Positions 1 through 8,902 of a DNA stretch of 64,000 nt are shown piece by piece. The DNA comes from Ferrimonas futtsuensis DSM 18154. GTDB taxonomy: Bacteria; Pseudomonadota; Gammaproteobacteria; Enterobacterales; Shewanellaceae. Below the pieces are notes generated by a model. The model was not told the origin of the DNA and ran no database searches. It saw only the letters and a list, made by a program, of their open reading frames with translations. The translations under genes and the position numbers were made by a program. Each line of letters begins with the position of its first letter. Within the stretch, counting starts at the first letter, position 1. The DNA lies in the NCBI RefSeq assembly GCF_000422645.1, contig NZ_AUGL01000017.1:1-64000 (forward strand), read 5' to 3'.

Positions 1-43
1 GACTGTACTGCTGGGTTCGTTTTCCTGTCTTGTAGGCAGGCAT
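1..43 (-). CDS. Transposase OrfA, N-terminal 14 residues only (partial)
   Basis: The ATG at 43-41 is preceded by GAGG at 8-9 bases and opens MPAYKTGKRTQQYS before the window edge. A short basic start with Lys/Arg and a following QYS resembles the first residues of IS3-family OrfA helix-turn-helix proteins. The call rests mainly on its place 46 bases inside an IS end. The rest of the protein lies outside the window, so intactness is unknown. Confidence 0.5.
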   Translation of the reverse strand, partial: MPAYKTGKRTQQYS

Positions 44-89
44 TGTGACACCTCGATCTAACGATTTTGGTGTCCACTAAAACGGGTCA
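1..89 (-). mobile_element. Left end of an IS3-family-like insertion sequence (partial)
   Basis: Read on the minus strand, the end begins at base 89 with TGACCCGTTTTAGTGGACAC. This opens with the TG dinucleotide and holds the GTGGACACC core typical of IS3-family terminal repeats. A ribosome site (GAGG) and an ATG opening a basic reading frame follow within 50 bases, the usual IS3 spacing between terminal repeat and orfA. The element runs off the window to the left, so its right end, target duplication and orfB cannot be seen. Family assignment is from memory of IS3 ends, not a search. Confidence 0.6.
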
Positions 90-125
90 ACTTCAACGTC
101 CTTTTAAGCAACTTGTTAGAGAGCT
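90..125 (-). repeat. Half of an integron-type attC site, cut by the IS end
   Basis: On the minus strand, directly at the stop codon of the next gene, the sequence reads CTCTAACAAGTTGC, then TTAAAAGGAC. An R' core (YYYAAC) followed by an L'-like arm ending in GGAC is the layout of the first half of attC recombination sites. The second half (L'' and R'') is missing because the IS end begins at base 89. No search was possible. It could be chance, but the matching repeat on the far side of the gene (597-607) supports a cassette. Confidence 0.45.
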
Positions 126-594
126 ATTCCTCGTAATACTCGTAAGGTTTGATGGACTCACTATGCTTTCCAAGAATAAATGTTTTTTCAGATGGCGAAT
201 ATATCAATTGAACAAATACCTTTCCTTTGTCGATTTTCGGATCAGACTCTTTTTCTCCAGTGTAGATAAGTTGCGATTCAAATAACACATCATTGAAGCC
301 GTCTGAATTTATGTCTAATAACTCTTGCTCCATAAGACAAGGCTCAAAAATATAAGAATTGTTGTGGCAATCGTAAATTCTAATCCAAAGTCCATGTTTG
401 ATTTTTACACTACCATTCCCTCTCTGGGAAAATTCAAATAGGAGTGGAACTGTTATAGTTTCATTGATCGTTACAGTTTTTTGTATTTGCCAGTAAATAG
501 GAGCTTCAGCATCATAAACTTCCTTTGAAGTTAAGATTTGATTGCCAAACGAATTCAAAGAAAATATTAGTAGTAAGGCTGACACAAATTTCAT
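124..594 (-). CDS. Hypothetical secreted protein in an AT-rich cassette
   Basis: About 156 residues. It starts with a clear signal peptide (MKFVSALLLIFSLNSFG, then NQ), so I place the start at 594 rather than at an upstream in-frame ATG at 639 inside the flanking repeat. The mature part is polar with two to four cysteines (IYDCHNN, EPCLMEQ) and a DINSDGFND segment like a calcium-binding or FG-GAP-type loop. No family is recognised. The gene is much AT-richer than its neighbours and is flanked by an 11-base inverted repeat, so it was probably acquired horizontally. Its product is likely periplasmic or exported. Confidence 0.7.
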   Translation of the reverse strand: MKFVSALLLIFSLNSFGNQILTSKEVYDAEAPIYWQIQKTVTINETITVPLLFEFSQRGNGSVKIKHGLWIRIYDCHNNSYIFEPCLMEQELLDINSDGFNDVLFESQLIYTGEKESDPKIDKGKVFVQLIYSPSEKTFILGKHSESIKPYEYYEE

Positions 595-596
595 AA

Positions 597-607
597 AGCT
601 CTCTAAC
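597..607. repeat. Right copy of an 11-base inverted repeat flanking the cassette gene
   Basis: AGCTCTCTAAC at 597-607 is the exact reverse complement of GTTAGAGAGCT at 115-125, so the repeats enclose gene 124-594 almost precisely. Read with the gene, the sequence is CTGTTAGAGAG just before the start codon. This matches the G/TTRRR crossover of integron cassettes. Just upstream of it (on the gene strand) is a perfect short palindrome, GCGGCGAGTCGCCGC, at about 617-632. No integrase gene is nearby. Confidence 0.6.
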
Positions 608-639
608 AGCTTATTATGCGGCGACTCGCCGCCTTTCAC

Positions 640-1082
640 CCATGAACATCTTGCCGCCTATCACGCACGGCGTTTACGGCTCAAAATAGCCAAGTACTTG
701 TGTTTAGTCATAAAATCCAGCTCCGCTGCCGTGTCGCTTTGCGTGCAAGGCGGATCTTGCCCGGGGAAAGGCGGATCTCACTTTGGACTGTATGTATACA
801 CAGCTCACCTGGCCATCCCAAGGTTAGTGAACACACACCTATATCTTATTGATATATAACAGCTTAATGCTTTAACAAGATAAATGTTGCCCAAGCTCCG
901 CCATTTGCTGAACACCGGGCCCATCAATCTCTCCCTTTGAAGGTGACATCTACCTGATTTTTATGCTGATTAAGTTACACCCTCTCGCGGGTGTTTTAAA
1001 GGAGTGTCATCACAGCAAAAGTACAACCATTCACCCTACTCTCCCCATCTGCTGGCAGCTGGGTAAATGTCGGCAGTTGTGC
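640..1082. other. Intergenic region without a convincing gene
   Basis: Short frames here lack ribosome sites and recognisable products. The motif AAGGCGGATCT occurs twice, about 20 bases apart (roughly 748-775). A small hairpin with T-tract lies at 977-997. The stretch looks like decayed DNA beside the mobile cassette. Confidence 0.5.
977..997 (+). terminator. Weak intrinsic terminator
   Basis: ACACCC and GGGTGT form a 6-bp stem with a 6-base loop, followed by a run of four T. No plus-strand gene clearly ends here, so it may be a remnant or belong to a lost gene. Confidence 0.35.
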
Positions 1083-1547
1083 TTAAAGCCATCGCCTTAC
1101 GTTGCGGCGGTAGATCTCGAACTGGGGGCCAAACAGCCCTTCCATCATTCGCTCTTCCGGGCGAATCTGGAATCGGTTCATATAGAGCACAAAGGGGATG
1201 AGCAGCAGCATCGCCAGCAGATGAGACAGGTAACAGGACCAGGCGGCCAGCAAGAGCAGCAGCCCTAGGTACATGGGATTACGGCTGATTTGATAAATCC
1301 CTGTGGTGACCAGGGTCGAGGCTTTGTCGGGACGGGTGGGATCGACAGTGGTTTTATGCCGTTTGAAAGCAATGACGCCACTCAAACCAACAACGGCGCC
1401 CAGCAGCAGAAACAGTGCGGTCAGTTCGAGTCGAATGGTTGAGGGGAAGATCTGTTCGCCCAGAGGTATTCTGGCAACCAGCCACATCATCAGGCCAATC
1501 AGACACGCTATGGCAACGGGCGGTAATTTCAACTCTAACTTGTCCAT
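1083..1547 (-). CDS. Isoprenylcysteine carboxyl methyltransferase-like membrane protein
   Basis: A 154-residue integral membrane protein with about four hydrophobic segments. The C-terminal half carries the family signature GIYQISRNPMYLG (about residues 82-95) and the terminal EERMMEGLFGPQFEIYRR pattern, which bind S-adenosylmethionine in the ICMT/PEMT superfamily (established for eukaryotic ICMT and archaeal homologues). Bacterial members of this size are common, but their methyl acceptor is usually unknown; phospholipids or small hydrophobic thiols are possible. It is a single gene with no operon partner. Confidence 0.8.
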   Translation of the reverse strand: MDKLELKLPPVAIACLIGLMMWLVARIPLGEQIFPSTIRLELTALFLLLGAVVGLSGVIAFKRHKTTVDPTRPDKASTLVTTGIYQISRNPMYLGLLLLLAAWSCYLSHLLAMLLLIPFVLYMNRFQIRPEERMMEGLFGPQFEIYRRNVRRWL

Positions 1548-1679
1548 TCACACTCCCTGTGTGCACTGCTTGGGACCAATATTCTTCAAGTATGGCCCGC
1601 TGATTCCGTTTGCGGCACAGAGTAGCGGAAACCTGAACGGAAGTCGCGAAGTTTCCTCATTTTTTATGTGGGAATGAAA

Positions 1680-2009
1680 TCAGAAAGGGTCGACACTGAG
1701 TTCGACAGACAGTCCGGCCACTTTAACTGAGGTGGGTGTGTCGGGGCCAACGGTCACATTTGTGGAGAGTCGGTTACGGTTATAGTGCGCCTCGGTAGTG
1801 ATCTTCACCAGGCCGGAATCACCCACAGGATCAGCCAACAATGCCAAACTGTAGCCGCCCCCCAGAGTGAGAATTTCAGGCTCGCCAGCCTTAAGGCTCA
1901 GGGAATAATCACCATAATCTGAAGTGATTAAGACGCGAGCACAGCCCGGATTATCGTCGGCAAAACCCATCAATGGAAGCAGACACAACAAAGCCATCAG
2001 CGTGCGCAC
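1680..2009 (-). CDS. Hypothetical small periplasmic protein
   Basis: 109 residues starting at a GTG with AGAGG five bases upstream. A signal peptide (LMALLCLLPLMGFADD) precedes a roughly 90-residue domain. That domain has alternating hydrophobic residues (YSLSLKAGE, LSVELSVDPF) and one cysteine, consistent with a small all-beta fold. I do not recognise a family. It stands alone between the ICMT-like gene and mscS on the same strand. Confidence 0.65.
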   Translation of the reverse strand: MRTLMALLCLLPLMGFADDNPGCARVLITSDYGDYSLSLKAGEPEILTLGGGYSLALLADPVGDSGLVKITTEAHYNRNRLSTNVTVGPDTPTSVKVAGLSVELSVDPF

Positions 2010-2176
2010 AGTTCCCTCTCCAGATGCGGTAAACCTTATTCACACCTTAACCGAACTGAATTCATATGCAAATTATTTAGACTTCTATCAAAGTCGTATT
2101 GCAATGCTGATTCTGCGCGACAAAAGAAAAAGGGAGGCAATGCCTCCCCCTGAATTCCTACAAACTTTCCTTCTGC

Positions 2177-3019
2177 CTACTTGTCCTGGTTCAGCAAAGT
2201 CACGTGGCGCTGAGGGAAAGGTATTTCGATCTCATTGGCTTTGAGCGCCTTGAACAACGACAGGTTGATTTCGAACTTCGCCTGATAGAACTGCTCACTG
2301 GGCACCCAGTAGCGCACACCCAGGGTAATGGCGCTATCACCAAAGCCATCGATACCAACCTGTGGGGTCTGAGACTGGTCCACATGAGGGCTGGCCGCCA
2401 GTACCTCCAACAGCGCACCAATGGCCTGCTCAGGATCCGCCCCGTAGGCAATGCCTATCTCGGTTTCCACCAACAGGGTTTCAAAGGAGTTGTGCAGCAC
2501 CTCACCCACAATGTGCTTGTTGGGCACCGAAATCTCCTGCCCCTCTTCGTTGGTGAGGACAGTCATTCCCAGCTGAATCTCTTTCACCACGCCGAACACG
2601 CCCTGAACGGTGATGGTGTTGCCCACGACGAAGGGCCGGGTGACGATGATGGTCACTCCTGCAGCGTAGTTGGACAGCATGCCCTGCAGTGCCAGACCGG
2701 CACCCAGACCGGCAGCACCAATGGTCGCCACCAGCGGCGTGACACTGATCCCCAGCTTACCCAGGGCGATGATGCCAATCAGGATGATCACCAGGATCTT
2801 GACGATGTTGGCCACAAAGGTGGACAGGGTAATGTCTATCTCGTGGCGGGTCATCAGCGCCAGCAACGCCTTTGAGATCCTGCCTCCCAGCCAAATGCCG
2901 ATAAAGAAGATCACCAAGGCGCCGAGGATCTGGAAGCTGTAGGTCACCACAAACTCGGTGATCAGCTGATATACCATCTCCATCTGAGCCAGTTCCTGAC
3001 TGAGAATATTCTCATCCAT
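2177..3019 (-). CDS. mscS: Small-conductance mechanosensitive channel MscS
   Basis: 280 residues, close to E. coli MscS (286). Three membrane segments lie at about 25-50, 62-88 and 92-125. The third is the Gly/Ala-packed pore helix (VATIGAAGLGAGLALQGML). The conserved RPFVVGNTITVQGVFGVVKEI region marks the start of the beta domain. The C-terminal alpha/beta part forms the cytoplasmic vestibule of the heptamer. The channel opens when membrane tension rises in hypo-osmotic shock. It sits just downstream of sbcDC with a 46-base gap. Confidence 0.93.
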   Translation of the reverse strand: MDENILSQELAQMEMVYQLITEFVVTYSFQILGALVIFFIGIWLGGRISKALLALMTRHEIDITLSTFVANIVKILVIILIGIIALGKLGISVTPLVATIGAAGLGAGLALQGMLSNYAAGVTIIVTRPFVVGNTITVQGVFGVVKEIQLGMTVLTNEEGQEISVPNKHIVGEVLHNSFETLLVETEIGIAYGADPEQAIGALLEVLAASPHVDQSQTPQVGIDGFGDSAITLGVRYWVPSEQFYQAKFEINLSLFKALKANEIEIPFPQRHVTLLNQDK

Positions 3020-3065
3020 AATCTCTAACCTTCTCTGTGTTTCTATTTTTAGATTTCAATCCAGC

Positions 3066-6000
3066 TTAGTCCTGAACGTCAGTGACGTCTTCCCGGGTTA
3101 CCTTGAAGCGGGAGTCCAGTCGGCTGTATCCCAACCCATTGACCTTATTGACCTTGAGCTGAACCGGTATACGCTCCTTCATCGCCTCCACGTGGCTGAT
3201 GACACCAATCATCTTGCCGCTGGCATTCAGGGTATCCAGGGCATCCAGCGCGGCGTCCAGGGTTTCACCATCCAGGGTGCCGAAGCCCTCATCCAGGAAC
3301 AGGGAGTCGATGCTGGTCTTGTGGCTGACCAGATCAGACAGGGCCAGGGCCAAAGCCAGGCTGACCAGGAAGCTTTCTCCTCCGGAGAGGGTGCGGGTAT
3401 CACGCACTGCGTCCCCCTGCCAGGTGTCGAGGATCTGCAGTGCCAGTTCGTCGCCCACTTTGCGCTTGAGTTGATAACGGCCATGGAGTCTGTCCAACTG
3501 GCCATTGGCCAGATGCACCAGATGATCCAGGGTCAGCCCCTGGGCAAACTTGCGGAACTTGTCCCCCTCTCTGGAACCAATCAGGCCACTGAGGTAAGCC
3601 CAGTCATCATACTGGCTTCGAGCGGAGTCAATCTGCTCCAGCAGTCCCTGCAAACCGGCGCGTCGCTCGTTGTCGCTGTCCAGCTGGCTCTTGATCGCCG
3701 CCATGGCAGCGATCAGCTCCCGAATGGATTCATTGGTGGCATCCACCTGATCAGTCAGGCTCTCCAGGGTGGCGTCCTTGACCAATGCCTTGGGCCTGCC
3801 CTGCTGATGATTTTCCAGGGTGATGGTGGCCTGCGCAACCAGCGCCTGGGCACCGGCCTGCAACCGCTCCAGGGTAGCTTTGAGCTCGGTCAGTTGCTGC
3901 TTCTCCTCATCACTGAGCAGGGCCTCCTCCAGCTGAGTCTGGCTGGCAAACACCGAATGAGCCATCTCGTTCTGCAGCTGTTTGCTGGACTGAGTCCAGC
4001 GTTCGGTTAAGTCGCGTTTGCTCTCCTCCAACTGGGCCAGTTGCCCCTGAAGGGCGGCGCTCTCTTTCTCTGCCTCCCCCTGGCGGGTTCGGGCAGACTC
4101 CATCATCTCGCTGGCCTGTGCCAGCGCCTGCTCCAGGCGCTGACGCTCGTCACTGACGACTCGGGAGCCAAACAGCTCCTGGCGACGGGCGCTGAGCTGG
4201 GCGCACTGCGCCTTAAGCTCGGTCCAGGCGCTGTGAGCCCCCTGGTGTTCCAGGGCAGTCTGATGCTCTCGTTCCGTGGCACTCTGGTGTTGCTCTTTGA
4301 GCTGCACCTCTATCTGACTGTGCTGGGCCAGTGTCTGCTGGGCCTGCTGCCACTGCTGGGCCTGAGCCTTAAGCCCTTCCAGCCAACTGTCCACGTCACC
4401 GGATTCGGGCAACGTCAGCGTTAGGGCCTCCAACTCAGGGCTCAGTGCCTGAACCAGACCGTCACGATTCTGACCAAGCTCCAGGCTGCGTGCCTGGGCA
4501 GTGGTTAGTTGCTGCTGAACCGACTCCTCCTCTGCGGTCAACTGGCTGCTCTTGAGCTGCAGCTGATGGTGGCGCTCCTTCACCTTGGCCAGTGCTTCAC
4601 TGGCCTGCTGGCGCGCTCCACTGGCCTGTTCCAGCTGCCCGACTTTGGCGTCCAGATCAGCCCGGCGACTGCGGCAACTCTCCAGATAGTTCTCCAGTCG
4701 CTTAGCGTCGGCTATATCGGGTGCGGTGGTGATCTTAAGGGCCACGCACTGCTCACCCCACTGGGTGGTGATCGCTACGCGTTTCTCCTCAAGCTGCCTG
4801 AGTTCGCCGGCTTTGATCTCCAACTGCTCTTTGGCCAGCTTTTGCTGCTCACCCAGGCGGGTGCCCTGCTCTTTCAGCGCTTCCACCTTCTCCTTGAGAT
4901 CGGTCAGGCGCTGCTCTGTCTCACTGAGGACGATGCCCTGATAGGCGGTCACCGCCGGATGCTCGGTGGAGCCACACAATGGGCACGCCTCACCGGCCAC
5001 CAACTTGGCGCGCTCCGCTTCCAGGGAGTGAATCTTACGCTCCTGCTCCAGCAGCGTTTCGACGTCTCTGAGTTGCTGGTGCTCGCTCTTGTACTGCTGA
5101 CGTTTCTCGCCAAGCTCCTTGCCGATGCGGTCGAGTTCCTGGGACAGCTTGTCCGACAACTTCTGGCGTTCGCCGAGTTGCTCCTGAAGCTCGGCGTAAC
5201 GCTCACTCAGGGATTTGAGCTTGCTGCGCCCTTCCTGACCGGCATCCAGGGCGGCGAGCTTGGCCTTGAGCACCTCCACCGGCTGCTGAGCCAGTTCGGT
5301 CAAGGCTGACTCGGCTTGCGATAGCGCCTGATTGGCCGACGCCAAATCCGCTTCGGCCTGTTTAAGCTCTTCAGCCAGTGGCTCGCGAGTCTGAGACAGT
5401 GCGCTCAGTCTCTCCTGGCCCTGGGCCAGTTCCGGCGCCAAACGGGCGATTCCCTGCTCCAGGTTCGCCAATTGTTCTAAACGGCTCTGCCATCCAGACA
5501 ACTTCTGACTGAGCTGACCGTGATTGGCGTTGCTCTCCAGGTAGGCCTGGGCCTCGGCCAGCTGTGCCTGAGCCTGGGTCAGCGCCACTTCTCGTTGCTT
5601 GAGTTGTGCCTTGGCGTCTTCCCAGGTCTGGGCGCGGGCCTTCATCGCCTCTTCCGCGCCAGTCAGCCCTTTTGCCAGTTGCTCCAACTGGGTGTCCAGA
5701 GGGATCACCTGGTTGAACAGGGCCTCGCCGTCGACTCTGGCCTGCTGAGCCGTTTCTCTGTCTGCACTGGCCTCAGCGTGTTGTTGCTGCGCCTGCTGCT
5801 GACGCTCGGCGCACTGGGCTTTGGTCTCGGCCAACTGCGCCAGTTGCTCACGACAACGGGCCAGCTGCTTCTCGGCGTCCTGCACTTCGGTCAATCGCGG
5901 CCGCAGGCGCTCCGCCGGCTCGCTGCGAGTCAGACGAGCCAGCTTCTCCTGCTGACGCTCAGACTCCTGAGCCGCCTGAAGCTGCTTCTCCTTGCCGTCA

Positions 6001-6776
6001 TCGATCGCGTTGGCCAGCTCGGCCTCTTTCTGCAACCAGCCTTGAAGGGACTTGAGTTCGCTGAGACGGGCCTGCAGTGCCTGCTCCTGAATCCGGTCGG
6101 CACCGCGCTTGCCCTGAAGAGCCTCTCTCTGTTCGTCGGAGAGCAGGTCCACCCCTTCGGCCCGTGCATTCAGGGTCTCCAGGTGGGTCTTTGCCTGCTT
6201 ATGATTGTCGAACACCTGCCGGGAGATGCGACCGTAGATCTCGGTCCCCGTCAGCTCCTCCAGCAGTTCGGCCCGCTCATTGGCGCTGGCGTTGAGGAAG
6301 GCGGCAAACTGGCCCTGGGAGAGCAGCATCGACTTGGTGAAGCGACCAAAATCCAGGCCGGTCAAAGACGCGACCAGCTCCAGCTTCTCTTTGATCTTCT
6401 CCGCCAGAATGGCGCCATCGTCGATGCGAACCAGTTCCACGACCGGCGGCTGCAGTTTGCCGTCTGCGGCCAACCGGGCACGACGCTGGCTCCAGAAGGC
6501 GCGGTAACCCAGCCCCTTCACTTCGAACTCCACCTCGGCCAGGGCTTCACCTGTGCCTCGGGTCATCAGCTCATTCTGGGTGGGCGACACCGACAGCCTT
6601 GGGGTCTGGTGGTAGAGCGCCAGACAGATGGCGTCCAGTAAGGTGGTCTTACCCGCCCCGGTGGGGCCGGTGATGGCAAACAGGCCGTTACCGGCAAAAG
6701 GCTCAGCACCGAAGTCCACCTTCCACTCTCCCTTGAGGGAGTTCAGGTTCTTAAACCGGAGAGACAAAATCTTCAT
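3066..6776 (-). CDS. sbcC: Nuclease SbcCD subunit C (SMC-like ATPase)
   Basis: 1236 residues. Walker A GPTGAGKT is at 37-44. A long Gln/Glu/Leu-rich coiled coil is interrupted near residues 597-600 by the zinc hook CPLC. The ABC signature LSGGES lies near 1130 and Walker B LFLDEGFG near 1158. SbcC is the ATP-driven, Rad50-like half of the SbcCD complex, which opens hairpins and processes blocked DNA ends and palindromes. It follows sbcD by two bases, so the pair is translationally linked. At about 1.2 kb of coiled-coil coding it is somewhat longer than E. coli SbcC (1048), mostly from coiled coil. Confidence 0.97.
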   Translation of the reverse strand: MKILSLRFKNLNSLKGEWKVDFGAEPFAGNGLFAITGPTGAGKTTLLDAICLALYHQTPRLSVSPTQNELMTRGTGEALAEVEFEVKGLGYRAFWSQRRARLAADGKLQPPVVELVRIDDGAILAEKIKEKLELVASLTGLDFGRFTKSMLLSQGQFAAFLNASANERAELLEELTGTEIYGRISRQVFDNHKQAKTHLETLNARAEGVDLLSDEQREALQGKRGADRIQEQALQARLSELKSLQGWLQKEAELANAIDDGKEKQLQAAQESERQQEKLARLTRSEPAERLRPRLTEVQDAEKQLARCREQLAQLAETKAQCAERQQQAQQQHAEASADRETAQQARVDGEALFNQVIPLDTQLEQLAKGLTGAEEAMKARAQTWEDAKAQLKQREVALTQAQAQLAEAQAYLESNANHGQLSQKLSGWQSRLEQLANLEQGIARLAPELAQGQERLSALSQTREPLAEELKQAEADLASANQALSQAESALTELAQQPVEVLKAKLAALDAGQEGRSKLKSLSERYAELQEQLGERQKLSDKLSQELDRIGKELGEKRQQYKSEHQQLRDVETLLEQERKIHSLEAERAKLVAGEACPLCGSTEHPAVTAYQGIVLSETEQRLTDLKEKVEALKEQGTRLGEQQKLAKEQLEIKAGELRQLEEKRVAITTQWGEQCVALKITTAPDIADAKRLENYLESCRSRRADLDAKVGQLEQASGARQQASEALAKVKERHHQLQLKSSQLTAEEESVQQQLTTAQARSLELGQNRDGLVQALSPELEALTLTLPESGDVDSWLEGLKAQAQQWQQAQQTLAQHSQIEVQLKEQHQSATEREHQTALEHQGAHSAWTELKAQCAQLSARRQELFGSRVVSDERQRLEQALAQASEMMESARTRQGEAEKESAALQGQLAQLEESKRDLTERWTQSSKQLQNEMAHSVFASQTQLEEALLSDEEKQQLTELKATLERLQAGAQALVAQATITLENHQQGRPKALVKDATLESLTDQVDATNESIRELIAAMAAIKSQLDSDNERRAGLQGLLEQIDSARSQYDDWAYLSGLIGSREGDKFRKFAQGLTLDHLVHLANGQLDRLHGRYQLKRKVGDELALQILDTWQGDAVRDTRTLSGGESFLVSLALALALSDLVSHKTSIDSLFLDEGFGTLDGETLDAALDALDTLNASGKMIGVISHVEAMKERIPVQLKVNKVNGLGYSRLDSRFKVTREDVTDVQD

Positions 6777-6778
6777 GA

Positions 6779-8086
6779 TTACGCCTCCTCAGGCTGGCTG
6801 GGCTGCTGGAGCACCTGTTTGGGGCTCTCCTGCTGTGTCTCGGCCGGGAGTGGATCTTCCTCGGCCTGCTCCGGGTCGTCCAGTTGAGCCAGCACCTGGT
6901 CAAACAGGCCCTGTAACCGCTGCTGTCGCTCGGCGCCCGGCTCACCGTCGAAGCTCTCCTCCTGCAGGCGGCGGGCAAACACCTCCTGCACGCTGAGCTC
7001 TGCCAGGGTTTCGTTCTGCTGCTGCTCCAGTGCCTGGGTACGCAGTTTCCTGGCCCGGCGCAACAGCAGCACCTCTACCGGCAGATCGTCTGCCAGGGCT
7101 TCGACGCGCTGCTGCAGATCGTTGAGGTACTCCTCACTCTCCACTTCGATGTCCAGCCACACGGGGCGCTCCGGCGAGGCGTCGGCGAACCCTTTAAGTT
7201 GCTGCTCAATCTCAGACAGGTTGCCCTTGATCACCGCCATGGGCTGGAAGCTGGGTACCGGCAACGCGGTGATGCCGGTCAGCAACTGGCCATCAAACTC
7301 CACCATCAGCACCGACTTCTCGCTGCCCAGCTCATCAAAGCTCAGGGGAATGGGCGAGCCACAGTAGCGGATGTGCTCCTGGCCGCCCACACGCTGAGGC
7401 CGGTGAATATGGCCCAGGGCGATGTATTCCGCCGGAGGGAAATGATCTGAGGGAAAGGCGTCGAGGGTGCCCACATAGAGGTCTCGCACCGACTCCGAGG
7501 TGGTGGCCCCCAGGGTGGTCAGATGGCCGGTGGCAATAATGGGGATGTTCATCTCTCGCTCTGCGCGCAGTATGGCGGCACGTTCGTACAACGCCCGGTA
7601 GTGATCGGCAATGGCCTGCTGCAGACTCTGGCGCTTTTCCGTCACGCTCTGACCGGCCTGGCTACGCAGAACATCCCGGGGACGCAGATAGGGGACGGCA
7701 CACAGCAGTGCCTGCAGCTCCCCCTGGTCATCGGTCAGCTCAAGCAGCTGCTCGCCCTCATCGCCGCCGGCGATCACCGTGGTATTGAGGTACTCCATCA
7801 ACTGGCGACTCTCATTGAGGGTGGACACCGAGTCGTGATTGCCCGCCAGCACCACCAACTGACAACCCAGCTTCTGGAAGGAGACCACCAGGCTGTTGAG
7901 CAGTGCACGGGCGTAACTGGGCGGCGTTCCGGTATCGAACACATCGCCGGCGACGATCACCGCGTCAATCTTGTGGGTATCAACCTGGGCCAGCAGCCAG
8001 GCAAAAAATTCGGCGTGCTCCCGGGCTCGGCTCTTGTTATAGAAGTGCTGCCCAAGGTGCCAATCAGAGGTGTGAAGAATGCGCAT
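6779..8086 (-). CDS. sbcD: Nuclease SbcCD subunit D
   Basis: 435 residues. The calcineurin-like phosphoesterase motifs appear in order: HTSDWHLGQ (D and H ligands near residues 5-11), VAGDVFDTG, LAGNHDS, ATGHLT and ALGHIHRP. These residues hold two Mn ions that cut DNA. A capping domain and a Glu/Gln-rich tail (last ~80 residues, rich in QQ and EE) follow. The tail is longer than in E. coli SbcD (400). It is first gene of the sbcDC operon. Confidence 0.97.
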   Translation of the reverse strand: MRILHTSDWHLGQHFYNKSRAREHAEFFAWLLAQVDTHKIDAVIVAGDVFDTGTPPSYARALLNSLVVSFQKLGCQLVVLAGNHDSVSTLNESRQLMEYLNTTVIAGGDEGEQLLELTDDQGELQALLCAVPYLRPRDVLRSQAGQSVTEKRQSLQQAIADHYRALYERAAILRAEREMNIPIIATGHLTTLGATTSESVRDLYVGTLDAFPSDHFPPAEYIALGHIHRPQRVGGQEHIRYCGSPIPLSFDELGSEKSVLMVEFDGQLLTGITALPVPSFQPMAVIKGNLSEIEQQLKGFADASPERPVWLDIEVESEEYLNDLQQRVEALADDLPVEVLLLRRARKLRTQALEQQQNETLAELSVQEVFARRLQEESFDGEPGAERQQRLQGLFDQVLAQLDDPEQAEEDPLPAETQQESPKQVLQQPSQPEEA

Positions 8087-8204
8087 CGGCTTAACAGAAA
8101 AGGCTTCTTTGAAAACAGGAGGATAACCCGTATCCGCGCCAGTTTACAGGTCACGATGGCCAAACGGGAGGATCTTCTCCCCCCTTTTTCCAGCCTGAGT
8201 CAGA

Positions 8205-8753
8205 TTAGAGGAAAGAAACGTAGTCGGCAGGATCGGGCGATCTCTTGTTCGGCGCCCTCGACAGCGGCGTCCCCAGATAGAGGAAACCGACTATCTGATC
8301 GTCCCCCTGAACGCCCAGACTCTCTCGTACTGTCGGGTCGAAGGCGTAACTGCCGGTACGCCAGATGCCACCGAGGCCCTGAGCCTGAGCCGCCATCTGC
8401 ATCGCCAGCGCAGCGCAACCGGCGCTCAGGTGCTGCTCGATGACGGGCACCTTGGGGTGGTCCTGCACCTTGGCAATAACGGTAATCACCATGGGCGCCC
8501 GGGTCGGCAAAAGCCTGGCTCTGGCCAGCCCCTCGCCGCTCTCCCCTTTGGTCTTGGCCGCTTGGTAGAAGATCTCTCCCAATTTCAGCAGCCCCTCCCC
8601 CTGAGCAATCACGAACTGCCAGGGGGTGAGTGCCATATGATCCGGTGCCTTTACTGCCGCCGCCAGGATGGTGTCCAGCTGCTGCGAGTCCGGACCCGGC
8701 TCGGAGAGCCTGGGGGCGGAGTGTCGTTGGGTGAGAAGGGTCAGCGCGTCCAT
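8205..8753 (-). CDS. ydjA: Nitroreductase family protein, YdjA type
   Basis: 182 residues, the exact size class of E. coli YdjA. It starts with the family pattern LLTQRHSAPRLSEPGP and has the FMN-contacting segments APDHMALTPWQF and GLGGIWRTGSYAFD. The enzyme is a small cytoplasmic FMN-dependent NAD(P)H oxidoreductase; its natural substrate is not established. It is monocistronic, upstream of sbcD on the same strand with a 118-base gap. Confidence 0.9.
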   Translation of the reverse strand: MDALTLLTQRHSAPRLSEPGPDSQQLDTILAAAVKAPDHMALTPWQFVIAQGEGLLKLGEIFYQAAKTKGESGEGLARARLLPTRAPMVITVIAKVQDHPKVPVIEQHLSAGCAALAMQMAAQAQGLGGIWRTGSYAFDPTVRESLGVQGDDQIVGFLYLGTPLSRAPNKRSPDPADYVSFL

Positions 8754-8902
8754 TGCCGCTCCTGTAAATCAATATCATTTGCAAACCAGTCTACCAAAGC
8801 GGCCGTGCATCTTCTTCGATTAACTGGATTCAGAGAGTCGATTGCCATTATCGGTAAAGTCAACCATAGTTAATTCAACCCATTGTAATAAGGGAGTTAA
8901 CA

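Noticed and set aside
617-632. Palindrome GCGGCGAGTCGCCGC as the centre of a full second attC
   Set aside because: The arms on its two sides do not pair (AATAAGCTGTTAG has no partner on the other side), so a complete attC cannot be supported.
640-1082. Search for an integrase (intI) beside the cassette
   Set aside because: In the expected place and direction there is only a set of short frames; no tyrosine recombinase motif is visible.
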